NCBI GenBank assembly: GCA_039649115.1
Contig: JBBWZQ010000097.1
Span: 1 to 26,061, forward strand
DNA: 26,061 nt
From: DATEJJ01 sp039649115
Lineage (GTDB): Bacteria > Actinomycetota > Actinomycetes > Mycobacteriales > Micromonosporaceae
Reading direction: 5' to 3'
Shown: piece by piece, positions 1 to 8,200 of the stretch
Position numbering within the stretch: position 1 is the stretch's first letter
How the letters are laid out: every line of letters begins with the position of its first letter
Made by a program: the position numbers and the translations under genes
Notes under the pieces: generated by a model
The model's database searches: none
Told to the model about the DNA's origin: nothing
Seen by the model: the letters and a program-made list of their open reading frames with translations, nothing else

Positions 1-443
1 TCCGGCGGCAACGGCCGGCCCGGCAGCGGATGCGGCGGGCGGTGCGGCGACGGCAGGAAGATCGGACAGTACGCCGCGAACACGTACCGGATGCCCAGTT
101 TCTCGGCCACCGACTGCGCGCTGGCCGCGACCGGGAACAGTCCGGTCGCCACCAGGGCATCGCAGCCCTCGGCCGCCGCGGGGAGCTTGTCGAACTGTTC
201 GGCGATCAACTCGGCCGCGCGCCGGGGCACGTCGGCCACCGACGGCGGCGCCGCCCCGTGCATCAATTGGCGTACCGGCGGGCCGAGCGGCACCAGCGGC
301 ACGCCGACCTCGGCCAGCCGCTGCGCGCAGTCCGGCGGCGCGCACACCCGCACCTGCGCGCCCAGCGCCCGCAACCGCACCGCCAGTCCCACCAGTGGTT
401 CGACGTCCCCGCGCCCCCCGTACGTCGACAACAGCACACGCAT
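1..443 (-). CDS. Glycosyltransferase, GT1/MGT type, N-terminal part (cut by window edge)
   Basis: The reading frame opens with ATG at 443 and runs off the left edge, so only about 147 N-terminal residues are present. It begins MRVLLSTYGGRGDVEPLVGL, the nucleotide-sugar glycosyltransferase family 1/28 start, with the G-R-G-D-V-E-P loop followed by RLRALGAQVRVCAPPD and LAEVGVP. This strongly recalls the vancomycin-group Gtf enzymes and macrolide glycosyltransferases, which move a sugar from an NDP-sugar onto a natural product or xenobiotic. A G-rich ribosome-binding site (GGGGGA) precedes the ATG. The sugar-donor C-terminal domain lies outside the window, so donor and acceptor cannot be told. 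No other glycopeptide gene is visible nearby, so a stand-alone enzyme is as likely as a cluster member. Confidence 0.85.
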   Translation of the reverse strand, partial: MRVLLSTYGGRGDVEPLVGLAVRLRALGAQVRVCAPPDCAQRLAEVGVPLVPLGPPVRQLMHGAAPPSVADVPRRAAELIAEQFDKLPAAAEGCDALVATGLFPVAASAQSVAEKLGIRYVFAAYCPIFLPSPHRPPHPLPGRPLPP

Positions 444-723
444 GTCGCGTCCCCCATTTTCCGCCGGTTCTGGCCCCGACCAGCGATTCTGCGCCACGAC
501 CCGGGTCTTGCCGCAAGCCCCCCGGTCCGCTATACGTTAAGAGTGGAGGGGAGCGAGTCTTTCCCTTTCATTGTCCGCTGTGGACAGACAACCTCCTCGC
601 AAGGCGGCGGCGCGCCGCGTACGGCGCCACCGTCAGCCCAGGAGGATCTCCCATGGCCCACGGATGCCACCGCGGAACGAGAAAGTTCTCCACCTCCAGC
701 AAGGCCGGCCCGAACGTCGTCAA

Positions 724-975
724 GAGCGCACGCGCGACCTCCCCGTCCTTGAGCCGGGTCACCTCCTCGACCAGGCCGCCGGAGAGCACGCGTGTGTTGT
801 TCCACCCGGGGTCGGTGAGCGTGCCCGAGACGACGTACTTCGGCATCCCGTCGTACTTGTCGGCGAGTTCGCCCTGGCGGCGTGTGGATGAAACGTGCGC
901 GACGAGATGCGCTCTACACCGAGCGCACGGTTGGAGGCGGGCACCTGCACGACGCCGTCGAGCGAGATGAGTGAT
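724..975 (-). pseudogene. Remnant of a dihydrofolate-reductase-family (RibD C-terminal-like) gene
   Basis: Two pieces of a DHFR/RibD-like protein lie in different frames of the minus strand. The upstream piece (about 925-975) reads ISLDGVVQVPA, the usual N-terminal strand. The second piece (about 724-875) reads GELADKYDGMPKYVVSGTLT and then WNNTRVLSGGLVEEVTRLKD, the family's middle region. Between them the NADPH-side region is lost and the frame shifts. After LKDGEV no C-terminal family sequence can be recognised. The normal length of this family is about 185-200 residues. No uninterrupted start-to-stop frame covers the conserved parts, so I call it a decayed gene. The bases between 444 and 723 hold no gene I can support. 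Confidence 0.6.
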
Positions 976-988
976 GGTCTAATCGGGC

Positions 989-1510
989 ATGACCGAACTA
1001 GCACCTACTGAGACCACGAATCTCGACCGCTACGGAGACGCGGCGCTGGAGTGGAGCCGCGCCCGCGACGCGCTCGCCGCCGTGCCGGGCCCCGACGTCA
1101 CACACTTCCTTGGCACGTGCCGGCCAGACGGCACGCCGCACGCCGCGGGCGTCGGCGCGCAGTGGTTGGACGGCCACCTCTACTTCACCAGCAGCCCGGC
1201 CGCCCGCAAGGCTCGCGACCTGGCTGTCAACCCGCTCTGTACGATTTCCGTCCGGCTGCCGGGCATCGACCTTGTCCTCGACGGCACCGCGGCCAGGCTG
1301 ACCGATCCGGAGACGCTGGAGCAGGTCGCCGCGGGCTATCGCGAGGGCGGCTGGCCGGCCCAGGTCGACGGCGACGCGTTCACGGCGCCGTTCAGCGCGC
1401 CGAGCGCCGGGCCGCCGCCGTGGCACGTGTACCGGTTCACGTTCCACACCATGGTCGGCGTTGCGTCCACGGAGCCGTACGGCGCGACCCGCTGGCGCTT
1501 CCAGCGCTAG
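989..1510 (+). CDS. Pyridoxamine 5'-phosphate oxidase-fold flavin/F420-binding protein
   Basis: This 173-residue protein has the split-barrel signature of the PPOX-like superfamily: FLGTCRPDGTPHAAGV at about 40-55, then a WLDGHLYFTSSPAARKARDL stretch (strand-turn-helix binding the flavin phosphate), and a C-terminal WHVYRFT...ATRWRF. Family members bind FMN or F420 and reduce or oxidise small molecules; some are haem-handling. The substrate cannot be told. The ATG at 989 follows the hexamer TCTAAT by 5 bases with no ribosome-binding site, so the mRNA may be leaderless. Its TAG stop shares bases 1508-1509 with the stop of the sigma-factor fragment on the other strand. It is the one intact gene between two broken ones. 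Confidence 0.85.
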   Translation: MTELAPTETTNLDRYGDAALEWSRARDALAAVPGPDVTHFLGTCRPDGTPHAAGVGAQWLDGHLYFTSSPAARKARDLAVNPLCTISVRLPGIDLVLDGTAARLTDPETLEQVAAGYREGGWPAQVDGDAFTAPFSAPSAGPPPWHVYRFTFHTMVGVASTEPYGATRWRFQR

Positions 1511-1626
1511 GTCTCCTGCACCAGATCCTCGGACTCGTCGAACGAGCCGAGCATCCGGTAACAGTGCACCCGCAACTCGCCCCGGTGACGCTCGACTACA
1601 GCTCCCGTGATCCTGGAAGAATTCAT
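1507..1626 (-). pseudogene. N-terminal fragment of an ECF sigma factor
   Basis: From ATG 1626 the minus strand encodes 39 residues, including VERHRGELRVHCYRMLGSFD and then ESEDLVQET, before a TAG. This is a near-perfect start of sigma region 2 from the SigG/SigJ-like ECF sigma factors, which normally continue LRAWR and run to about 290-330 residues. Everything after region 2.1/2.2 is missing, so it cannot bind the -10 or -35 elements. It ends exactly where the convergent flavoprotein gene ends, so a deletion or insertion probably joined that gene here. Confidence 0.65.
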
Positions 1627-1649
1627 CCCCGGGCGTCGTTCCAAGATCT

Positions 1650-2630
1650 GTGATCGACGTACCTTTGTCCGTTCTCGAGGTGGCCCCGGTCGCCACCGGC
1701 GGCACCGCGGGCGAGGCGCTGCGCGCGACGACCGAGCTGGCCCGCCGGACGGAACAGCTCGGCTACGCCCGCTTCTGGGTCGCCGAACACCACAACATGC
1801 CCGCCATCGCCAGCTCCGCGCCTGCCGTCCTGCTCGCCCACCTCGCCGCCAACACATCCACCATCCGGGTCGGGTCCGGCGGCGTCATGCTGCCCAACCA
1901 CGCGCCGCTGGTCGTGGCCGAGCAGTTCGGCACCCTCCACGCGCTGCATCCCGGCCGTATCGACCTGGGCATCGGCCGGGCGCCCGGCACCGACCAGGCC
2001 ACCGCACTGGCCCTGCGCCGCACGATGGAGGGGTTGTCGGCCGAGGCGTTCCCGCAGGAGCTCGCCGAGCTGATCAACTACTTCACGGGGGAGCAGCGCA
2101 GGAACATCACCGCGACCCCGGGCATCGGCGAAGCACCCGCCGTGTGGCTGCTCGGTTCCAGCGGCTTCAGCGCGCAACTCGCCGGGCTGCTCGGGCTGCC
2201 GTTCGCGTTCGCGCACCACTTCAGCGCCGCCAACACCCTGCCGGCGCTGGCCCTGTACCGGCAGCACTTCCGGCCTTCGCAGTGGCTGGACCGGCCGTAC
2301 GCGATGGTGGCGGTCGCGGCCGTCTGTGCCGATACGGACGAGCGGGCGCAGTGGCTGGCGGGTCCCAGCGCGCTGGCGTTCCTGCGGTTGCGGCAGGGCC
2401 GGCCGCAGACGCTCGCCACGCCGGAGGAGGCGGCCGCCTACCCGTACACGGAGCTGGAACGCGAGTTCGTCGCCGGACGCTGGGCCGGGCAGGCGATCGG
2501 CTCGCCGGAGACCGTACACCGGCAACTGGAGACCCTGCTGCACCTCACCCGGGCGGACGAGCTGATGCTCACCACGATGGTGTACGACATCAAGGACCGG
2601 ATCCACTCCTTCGAGCTCATCAAGGAGTAA
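1650..2630 (+). CDS. LLM-class (luciferase-like) flavin-dependent monooxygenase
   Basis: The 326-residue product is a bacterial-luciferase-fold oxidoreductase that would use FMNH2 or F420H2 to oxidise a small substrate. Markers are GYARFWVAEHHNMPAIASSA at about 38-57, TIRVGSGGVMLPNHAPL at 71-87, and GRIDLGIGRAPGTDQA at 102-117; all are standard for the MsnO8/YhbW-type branch of about 330 residues. The start is GTG at 1650, giving MIDVPLSVLEVAPV, which matches where family members begin. No good ribosome-binding site or promoter is visible upstream, where the sigma-factor remnant lies. A strong hairpin follows the stop at 2633-2667. Confidence 0.9.
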   Translation: MIDVPLSVLEVAPVATGGTAGEALRATTELARRTEQLGYARFWVAEHHNMPAIASSAPAVLLAHLAANTSTIRVGSGGVMLPNHAPLVVAEQFGTLHALHPGRIDLGIGRAPGTDQATALALRRTMEGLSAEAFPQELAELINYFTGEQRRNITATPGIGEAPAVWLLGSSGFSAQLAGLLGLPFAFAHHFSAANTLPALALYRQHFRPSQWLDRPYAMVAVAAVCADTDERAQWLAGPSALAFLRLRQGRPQTLATPEEAAAYPYTELEREFVAGRWAGQAIGSPETVHRQLETLLHLTRADELMLTTMVYDIKDRIHSFELIKE

Positions 2631-2632
2631 CG

Positions 2633-2667
2633 CCGGATGCTCCGTCCATGGTGGACGGAGCATCCGG
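2633..2667. terminator. Bidirectional hairpin terminator
   Basis: A perfect 16-bp stem (CCGGATGCTCCGTCCA and its complement) closes a 3-base loop. It lies directly between the stops of the convergent monooxygenase (2630) and S53 peptidase (2696) genes. There is no long T-run, which is normal for actinomycete terminators. It should work in both directions. Confidence 0.85.
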
Positions 2668-2676
2668 TGGTGCTGT

Positions 2677-2708
2677 CTTTCAGAACTTCGCGCTTTCAGA
2701 ACTTCGCG
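2677..2708. repeat. Tandem 16-bp duplication across the S53 peptidase stop codon
   Basis: CTTTCAGAACTTCGCG occurs twice head to tail (2677-2692 and 2693-2708). The second copy holds the last codons and the TGA of the peptidase gene; the first lies just beyond it. This looks like a simple slippage-type duplication with no effect on the protein. Confidence 0.8.
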
Positions 2709-4060
2709 AGTGCCGGTACGAACCTGGCCGCGTCGATGGTGCCCCAGCCACTGGCGAGGTCGTACCCGGGACCGGCCGGGTAGCCGATCACGCCGTCGGC
2801 GCTGTTGTCGCCGGTGGTGACGTCCACCAGACCGCTGCGCAGCGGCGGGTGCTTCAGCTGGCTCTGCAGGCCCAGCAGGTACAGCGCGCCGTTGATGTTC
2901 CCGAGCCGGTGCCCGGCCACCTGGTCGGCCAGCGCCACGATGCCCGCGAAGATGGGGCTCGCCTCGCTGGTCCCGCCGAAGATGTGCCACCCGGAGGCGG
3001 CGCCCACGAACGAGTAGTAGACCCAGCAGCCGCCGTCGACCGCCGCGCTCATCGAAATGTCCGGGGTGCCCCGGTGCGAACCCACGACCGAGCGCACGCC
3101 GAACTGGAACAGCGGTCGGCCGAAGACTCCGGACACGCCACCGCCGCCGGCGCCGTACCCGTCGTTCCACACCGTGTCCGGCGCGGTGCGGTTGCCCGCG
3201 TCGTCGAGGGCCAGCTGGGTGCCGCCGATCGAGGTGACCAGCGGGTCCGAGGACGGCCACGAGTTGACCCGGTACGGGTACACGTCCGAGCCGTCCGCGT
3301 TCCAGTCGGTCGCGCCCTCGTCACCGGAGGCCGCGAGCACGGTCACCCCGTGCCGCTGCGCGTCCTTGAAGGCGTACCGCAGGTTGAGCAGGCTGGAGAA
3401 GTCGCCACTGTCGAAGCCCGGGAACGTGTTCTCGGTCGCCCCGAAGCTCTGCGTGATGACGTCGCCGACACCGCGGTCGATGAGCGCCTTCTCGGCGTCC
3501 ATCATCTCCGGAAAGCCGGTGACACCCTCGGTCTCCGCGACCGGCGTCTCGACGAGCACGATGCGCGCGCCGGGTGCGACCGCGTGGGCGTACTCGACGT
3601 CGAGCGTCGTCTCCTGCGCCCATCCGACGTGGTCGGGGTTGGTCGCGTCGAAGGGTGGGATGGTACCGGCCGGCACGACCTGCACGGTGGTGTCCGGCAG
3701 CCCGTACTGTGCGTCGAAGACCTCCAGGTCGTGCTGGATGGTCGGGGAGCCGAACGAGTCGACGATGACGATCGTCCGGCCCTTGCCGGTGACACCGCGC
3801 GCGTACAGCGGGTTGAGGTTGTACGCGGTGCGGTACTGCAGCGGCGAGTAGCAGTGGATGCCGATCTGGGCCAGGCACTCCGACGTCGGCAACGGGGAGA
3901 CCCGCGACACCGCCTGGACGTGGCCCACGACCGCCGGGCGTACCTTGACCGTCGCGGGACGAGCCGCGGACGCGGGGCCGGCGAGCGCCGCGAAGCCCGC
4001 CACGGTCGTGGTGGCGATCAGGCCGGCCGCGATTCTGGTGACGTGTTTGGGTTGGTTCAC
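2696..4060 (-). CDS. Secreted S53-family (sedolisin-type) serine-carboxyl peptidase
   Basis: The 454-residue product starts with GTG at 4060, preceded by a GAGGAG ribosome-binding site. Residues 1-32 form a Sec signal peptide ending GPASA. The sedolisin catalytic set is present: E150 and D154 (WAQETTLDVEYA), the oxyanion D247 (AASGDEGATDW) and nucleophile S365 (FGGTSEASP). The C-terminal calcium-site residues D413 (LVDVTTGDN) and D443 (after GYDLASGWG) are also there. This family cleaves proteins, usually at acid pH, outside the cell. Classical sedolisins carry a prodomain of about 180 residues; here only about 50 residues separate the signal peptide from the catalytic domain, so it belongs to the short, prodomain-poor actinobacterial type. 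Confidence 0.92.
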   Translation of the reverse strand: MNQPKHVTRIAAGLIATTTVAGFAALAGPASAARPATVKVRPAVVGHVQAVSRVSPLPTSECLAQIGIHCYSPLQYRTAYNLNPLYARGVTGKGRTIVIVDSFGSPTIQHDLEVFDAQYGLPDTTVQVVPAGTIPPFDATNPDHVGWAQETTLDVEYAHAVAPGARIVLVETPVAETEGVTGFPEMMDAEKALIDRGVGDVITQSFGATENTFPGFDSGDFSSLLNLRYAFKDAQRHGVTVLAASGDEGATDWNADGSDVYPYRVNSWPSSDPLVTSIGGTQLALDDAGNRTAPDTVWNDGYGAGGGGVSGVFGRPLFQFGVRSVVGSHRGTPDISMSAAVDGGCWVYYSFVGAASGWHIFGGTSEASPIFAGIVALADQVAGHRLGNINGALYLLGLQSQLKHPPLRSGLVDVTTGDNSADGVIGYPAGPGYDLASGWGTIDAARFVPALAKF

Positions 4061-4320
4061 GGAACTCCTCGCGCTCAGGTCTGCCGATGGTGATCATGCG
4101 TATCGCATCCCACACTGCCCGACACAGGCAATAGTCCACACCCTTTACTCCACCCTCGCGCCTGGGGCACAGGACTGGGCGTTGCCGCGACATGACCGTG
4201 CGTAGGAGGCGTAACCATTGGCGACTCTCGATTTCTGCAACACTTCTGCACACGTTTGCGTGCTACCAATGATGGGAGGTCTCAGATACGCTGAGTCGAC
4301 TCTGAGTCCTGGGAGAAGCC
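4061..4320. other. Divergent intergenic region with palindromes near 4281-4302
   Basis: This 260-base gap separates the divergent genes for the S53 peptidase (minus) and the SGNH hydrolase (plus), both secreted. I see no gene. Near the hydrolase start lie CTCAG-atacg-CTGAG (4281-4295) and the perfect 10-bp palindrome GAGTCGACTC (4293-4302). TACGCT at 4287-4292 could be the hydrolase -10 element, but no convincing -35 is visible. The palindromes could be an operator; this is inference. Confidence 0.4.
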
Positions 4321-5196
4321 ATGCGGAACACGTGGAAGACCGGCCTTTTGGCATTGGCGTTGCTGATTGCTTCCCTGTTGCCCGTCACCGGTGCGCAGGC
4401 CGCGACCAACGGCCGGACCTGCACGTCCAGCCTGGCCGGGGCGGTCAGCGACGCGGCCGCCACCACTGCCGCCACCACTCCCGTCACAGTGTGGCTGGCC
4501 GGCGACTCGACGGTGATGAACCCGTCCGGCGGGGTCTGCCCCGTGGGCTGGGGCAGCCAGTTCGACCCGCTGTTCAACGACAGCGTGACCGTCGCCAACA
4601 GCGCGGTGGGTGGCCGGAGCATCCAGACGTGGCTCTATGACCCGAACGTGACCCAGACCAAGAACCCGGCCGGCGAATGCATCGTCAGCCCGCAGACGTA
4701 TTCGACACGTTGGCAGGCGATGCTCAACGCCAACACCGGGATGAAGGCCGGCGACTACCTCTTCATCCAGTTCGGCATCAACGACAGCACCAGCGCATGC
4801 CCGCGGCACGTGGGGTCGGCCCGCTATCAGCAACTGCTGGGCGTGATGGCCGCCGCCGCCAAGCAACGCGGGGCGCGCCCGATCTTCCTGACACCGGTCG
4901 CCGCGATCACCTGCCAGGGCAGCGTGGCGACGCCGAACCGGGGTTTCCTCAACGAGACGAGGGCGGCGGGCACCGCCAACCAGGTGCCCGTGATCGACCT
5001 GCACAAGCTTAGCTACACGCTGTACAACACCCTCAGGCTCTGCCCCAACAACGGGGACTACACCGCGGGCGCCGTGGGAGCCTTCTTCTGCAACGACCAC
5101 ACCCACTTCGAGACGGCCGGCGCCCAGCAGATCGCCCGGCTCGTCGCCCAGGCGCTGCGCGACCAGGGCATCGCCCTCTCCGCGTACCTCAGGTAG
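4321..5196 (+). CDS. Secreted SGNH/GDSL hydrolase
   Basis: The 291-residue protein has a Sec signal peptide (residues 1-27, ending GAQA) and the four SGNH blocks. Block I is LAGDSTVM with nucleophile S63, block II is VGGRS with G98, block III is FGINDS with N154, and block V is NDHTHF with D259 and H262. The GDST form and the overall order resemble the rhamnogalacturonan-acetylesterase-like branch of carbohydrate esterases, which remove acetyl groups from plant polysaccharides, but the substrate is not proven by the sequence. Several Cys residues in the mature part suggest disulfides. The ATG at 4321 is preceded by GGGAG. It stands alone, 79 bases before the ABC exporter gene. Confidence 0.9.
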   Translation: MRNTWKTGLLALALLIASLLPVTGAQAATNGRTCTSSLAGAVSDAAATTAATTPVTVWLAGDSTVMNPSGGVCPVGWGSQFDPLFNDSVTVANSAVGGRSIQTWLYDPNVTQTKNPAGECIVSPQTYSTRWQAMLNANTGMKAGDYLFIQFGINDSTSACPRHVGSARYQQLLGVMAAAAKQRGARPIFLTPVAAITCQGSVATPNRGFLNETRAAGTANQVPVIDLHKLSYTLYNTLRLCPNNGDYTAGAVGAFFCNDHTHFETAGAQQIARLVAQALRDQGIALSAYLR

Positions 5197-5275
5197 CGGT
5201 CGTCGTAATTGCGTTGAGCGCACGGGGCGTCTCGGCGACGCTGGTAGTTCCGCCACCACGTCCGGGAGACGTCCG

Positions 5276-8200
5276 ATGCGCCTGCTCCGCGACCTGTGGG
5301 CCACGTCGCCGCGCCGTACCGCGCTCGTGGCCCTGCTGATCGTGTTCGGGGCCGCCGGACAGGCCGCGGCGGCCGCGCTGGCCGGACCGGTCCTCATGCA
5401 CCGCGCGCACGGGGCGTTCGCCGCGCTGGCCGCGGCGCTCTTCGTCGCGTTCGCGGGCGATCTCGCGGTGGGCCTGATCGTGGCCGGGCTGACCGCCGAC
5501 TGGGCGGCCGACGTGCGGCGCCGGCTGTGCCAGGTGGCCTTCGGGCAGGACCTGCCGACGCTGGAGACGACCCCGGTCGGCGAACTGCTCGACCGGATCG
5601 ACGGCGACGTGTACCAGGTCGCGTCCGAGCTGCGGCACAGCGGTGTGCGGCTCACCCAGTCGATGGCCATCGGGGTGCTGTCGATCGTCACCGGGCTGGT
5701 CGTCTGGTGGCCGGCCGGACTCGGCATGCTGGCGCTCACCGTGCTGCTCGTGCTGGGGCTGCGCGGCCGCACGCGGCGGCTGGCCCCGGCCCGGGTGGCC
5801 GAGGAGGAGGCGTGGTCGGACCTGGCCGCGGTGATGGAGGAGTCCATCCACGGGCAGGACGACGTCCGCACCACCCTGGCCCGGCCGTACGTGCTGCGGT
5901 TGTACGCGCGGCGGGCGAGCCAGGTGCTGATCCGCGGCCGGCGGGTCTGGGCGATGGCGGCGCGGGTCAACACGCTCGCCTCGACCGCGACCCGGGCCGG
6001 GATCGCCGCGGTCGTGGTCGGCGGGGTCTGGGCCCTGGCCACCCACCGGATCGACAGCGCCCGGCTCACCGCCGTCTGGCTGCTCGCGCTCGCCTTCGGC
6101 GCGACCGTCGAGCAGGCCGGCCGGATGGTGCCCGAGCTGCAGTACGCGCTCGGCGCCTGGAGCCGGGTGCAGTTGCTGCGGGACGCGAAGCAGGAGCCGT
6201 CCGGCGGCACCGCTGCCCCGGACGGCGACCTGGCGGTCCGCGGCCTCACCTTCCAGTACGCGGCCGGCCGGCGCCCGGCGCTGCGGGACGTCGACCTGAC
6301 CTTCGCGCGGGGCCGCTCGTACGCCCTGGTCGGCCGGACCGGCTCGGGGAAGTCCACGCTGGCCAAGGTGCTCACCCGAGCCGTGGACGTGCCGCGGGGC
6401 ACGGTGTACCTCGGCGGGATCGACGTGCTCGACCTGGACGTCGAGGGGCTGCGCCGGTGGATCGCCATGGTGCCGCAGCGCACCGAGATCGTCGCCGGGA
6501 CGCTCGCCGAGAACATCGCCCTGTTCGACCAGGACCTGCTCGAACCGGCGGCCCGGGCAGTACAGGAGCTGGGCCTGACCTCCTGGGTGGCCGACCTGCC
6601 GGACGGGATGCAGACCCGGCTCGGCGAGGGCGGATACGTGCTGTCGGCGGGACAGGAGCAGCTGGTCGCGTTCGCCCGGATCCTGGTGCGTGACCCGCAG
6701 GTCGTGATCCTGGACGAGGCCACCGCGCGGATGGACCCGGTCACCGAGGCGCGCGTGCAGCGGGCCACCGAGCGGCTGCTGCGCGACCGCATCGGCATCG
6801 TGATCGCGCACCGGCTGTCGTCGGTACGCCGCTGTGACGAGGTCGTGGTGCTGACCGACGGAGAGGTGATCGAGGCCGGGCCGCTGGACGAGTCGCAGCG
6901 GTTCGCCCGGCTGCTGGAGACCAGCCGCGGCGCGGGGCCGGCGAGGCGGCCCCGGACGGACGGCGCCGTCATGACGCTCCCGGCGCGCGTGGAGACGGTC
7001 GAGCTGACCGTACCGCCGAAGGCCGACCCGCCGCCGCTGCCGCAACCGGCCCACGCGCGTACCCTCCGGGAGATCTTCCGGCTGGCCGTGAACGACCCCC
7101 GGTTCGGGCTCGGCTCGGTGTTCCTGTTCCTGTTCCTGGTCCTGCTCGGCCTGGACGGGTCGGTGCTGCCGTGGCTGTGGTCGGACCTGGTGGACGGCTC
7201 GGGCGGGCTGTTCTGGCCGGCCGTCGGGATCGTGGCCGGGCTGCTGGTCACCGCGCCGGTGCCCTACTACACCGGGAAGTGGTTCCCGGAGTGGTGGGTC
7301 CGCCAGATGCTGCGGATCAGCCTGCGCCTGGTGCACGGGCAGACCGGGCCGCGCCGGGTCAGCGCGCACACCCCGGCCGAGGTCGTCGCCCAGGGCGGTG
7401 ACACCGAGCGGGTGGTGATCCTGGCCGACAACCTGATCGACCAGTTCATCTGCGCCCTTGTCCTGGTCTCGATGACCGTGGTGTCGGGCACCCTGGTGCC
7501 CGCCCTGTTCTTCGCCGCGACGATGCTGGTCTCCGGCATGGCCGCCACCCTGTTCGGGCCCCGGCTGGCGCGATCGGCCCGCCGGACGGTCGCGGCCCGC
7601 GCCGCGTTCGCCACGGCGCTGGTGTCGTCGCTGTCCGCGGCCCGGACGGTGAAGCTGGCCGGGGCGACCCGGTCGGTGCTCGCGCACCTGGACCGGCTCG
7701 AACAGGTCCGCAGCGACCGGCTGCGCCGGGAGATCTCGGTGCAGGTGTGGGCCCGCTCGACGCCGTCCCTGGTCAGCGGCCTGCTGCCGATCGGCGCGTG
7801 GGCGCTGTACCTGGCCGGCGGCCTCACGTCGGGGGCCACCCTGGTGGCGGTGTCGACGCTCGGCTCGGCGCGGTGGTTCGCGTGGACCACGGCGTCGCTG
7901 ATCTCGCAGCTGCCCTCGGCCCGGGTGTGGACGCGGCGCACGGTGGCGATGTCCGGCGCGGCCGGGTACTCGGCGTCCGTGCCGGGCGTGGACCTGTCCG
8001 CGGGTACCGCGCCCGCGCCCGTGACGGCGCCGCGGCACCCGCTGCGCCGGCTGGACCTGGTCGGGTTCAGCGCGGTGCACGAGGACGGCACCGTCGGCGC
8101 CCGCGCCATCGACCTGACTGTCGAACGTGGACAGTTGGTGCTCCTGGTCGGGCCGGTGGGCTCGGGCAAGTCGTCGCTGCTGCGCGCGCTGGCCGGGATC

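Noticed and set aside
653..970. Plus-strand frame with a good AGGAGG site and ATG at 653
   Set aside because: The site is attractive, but the protein is Arg/Ser-rich and overlaps the DHFR-family remnant, whose minus-strand homology is clear.
1607..4093. Long plus-strand open frame across the monooxygenase and peptidase genes
   Set aside because: It runs out of frame with one real gene and antisense to another, with no recognisable motif.
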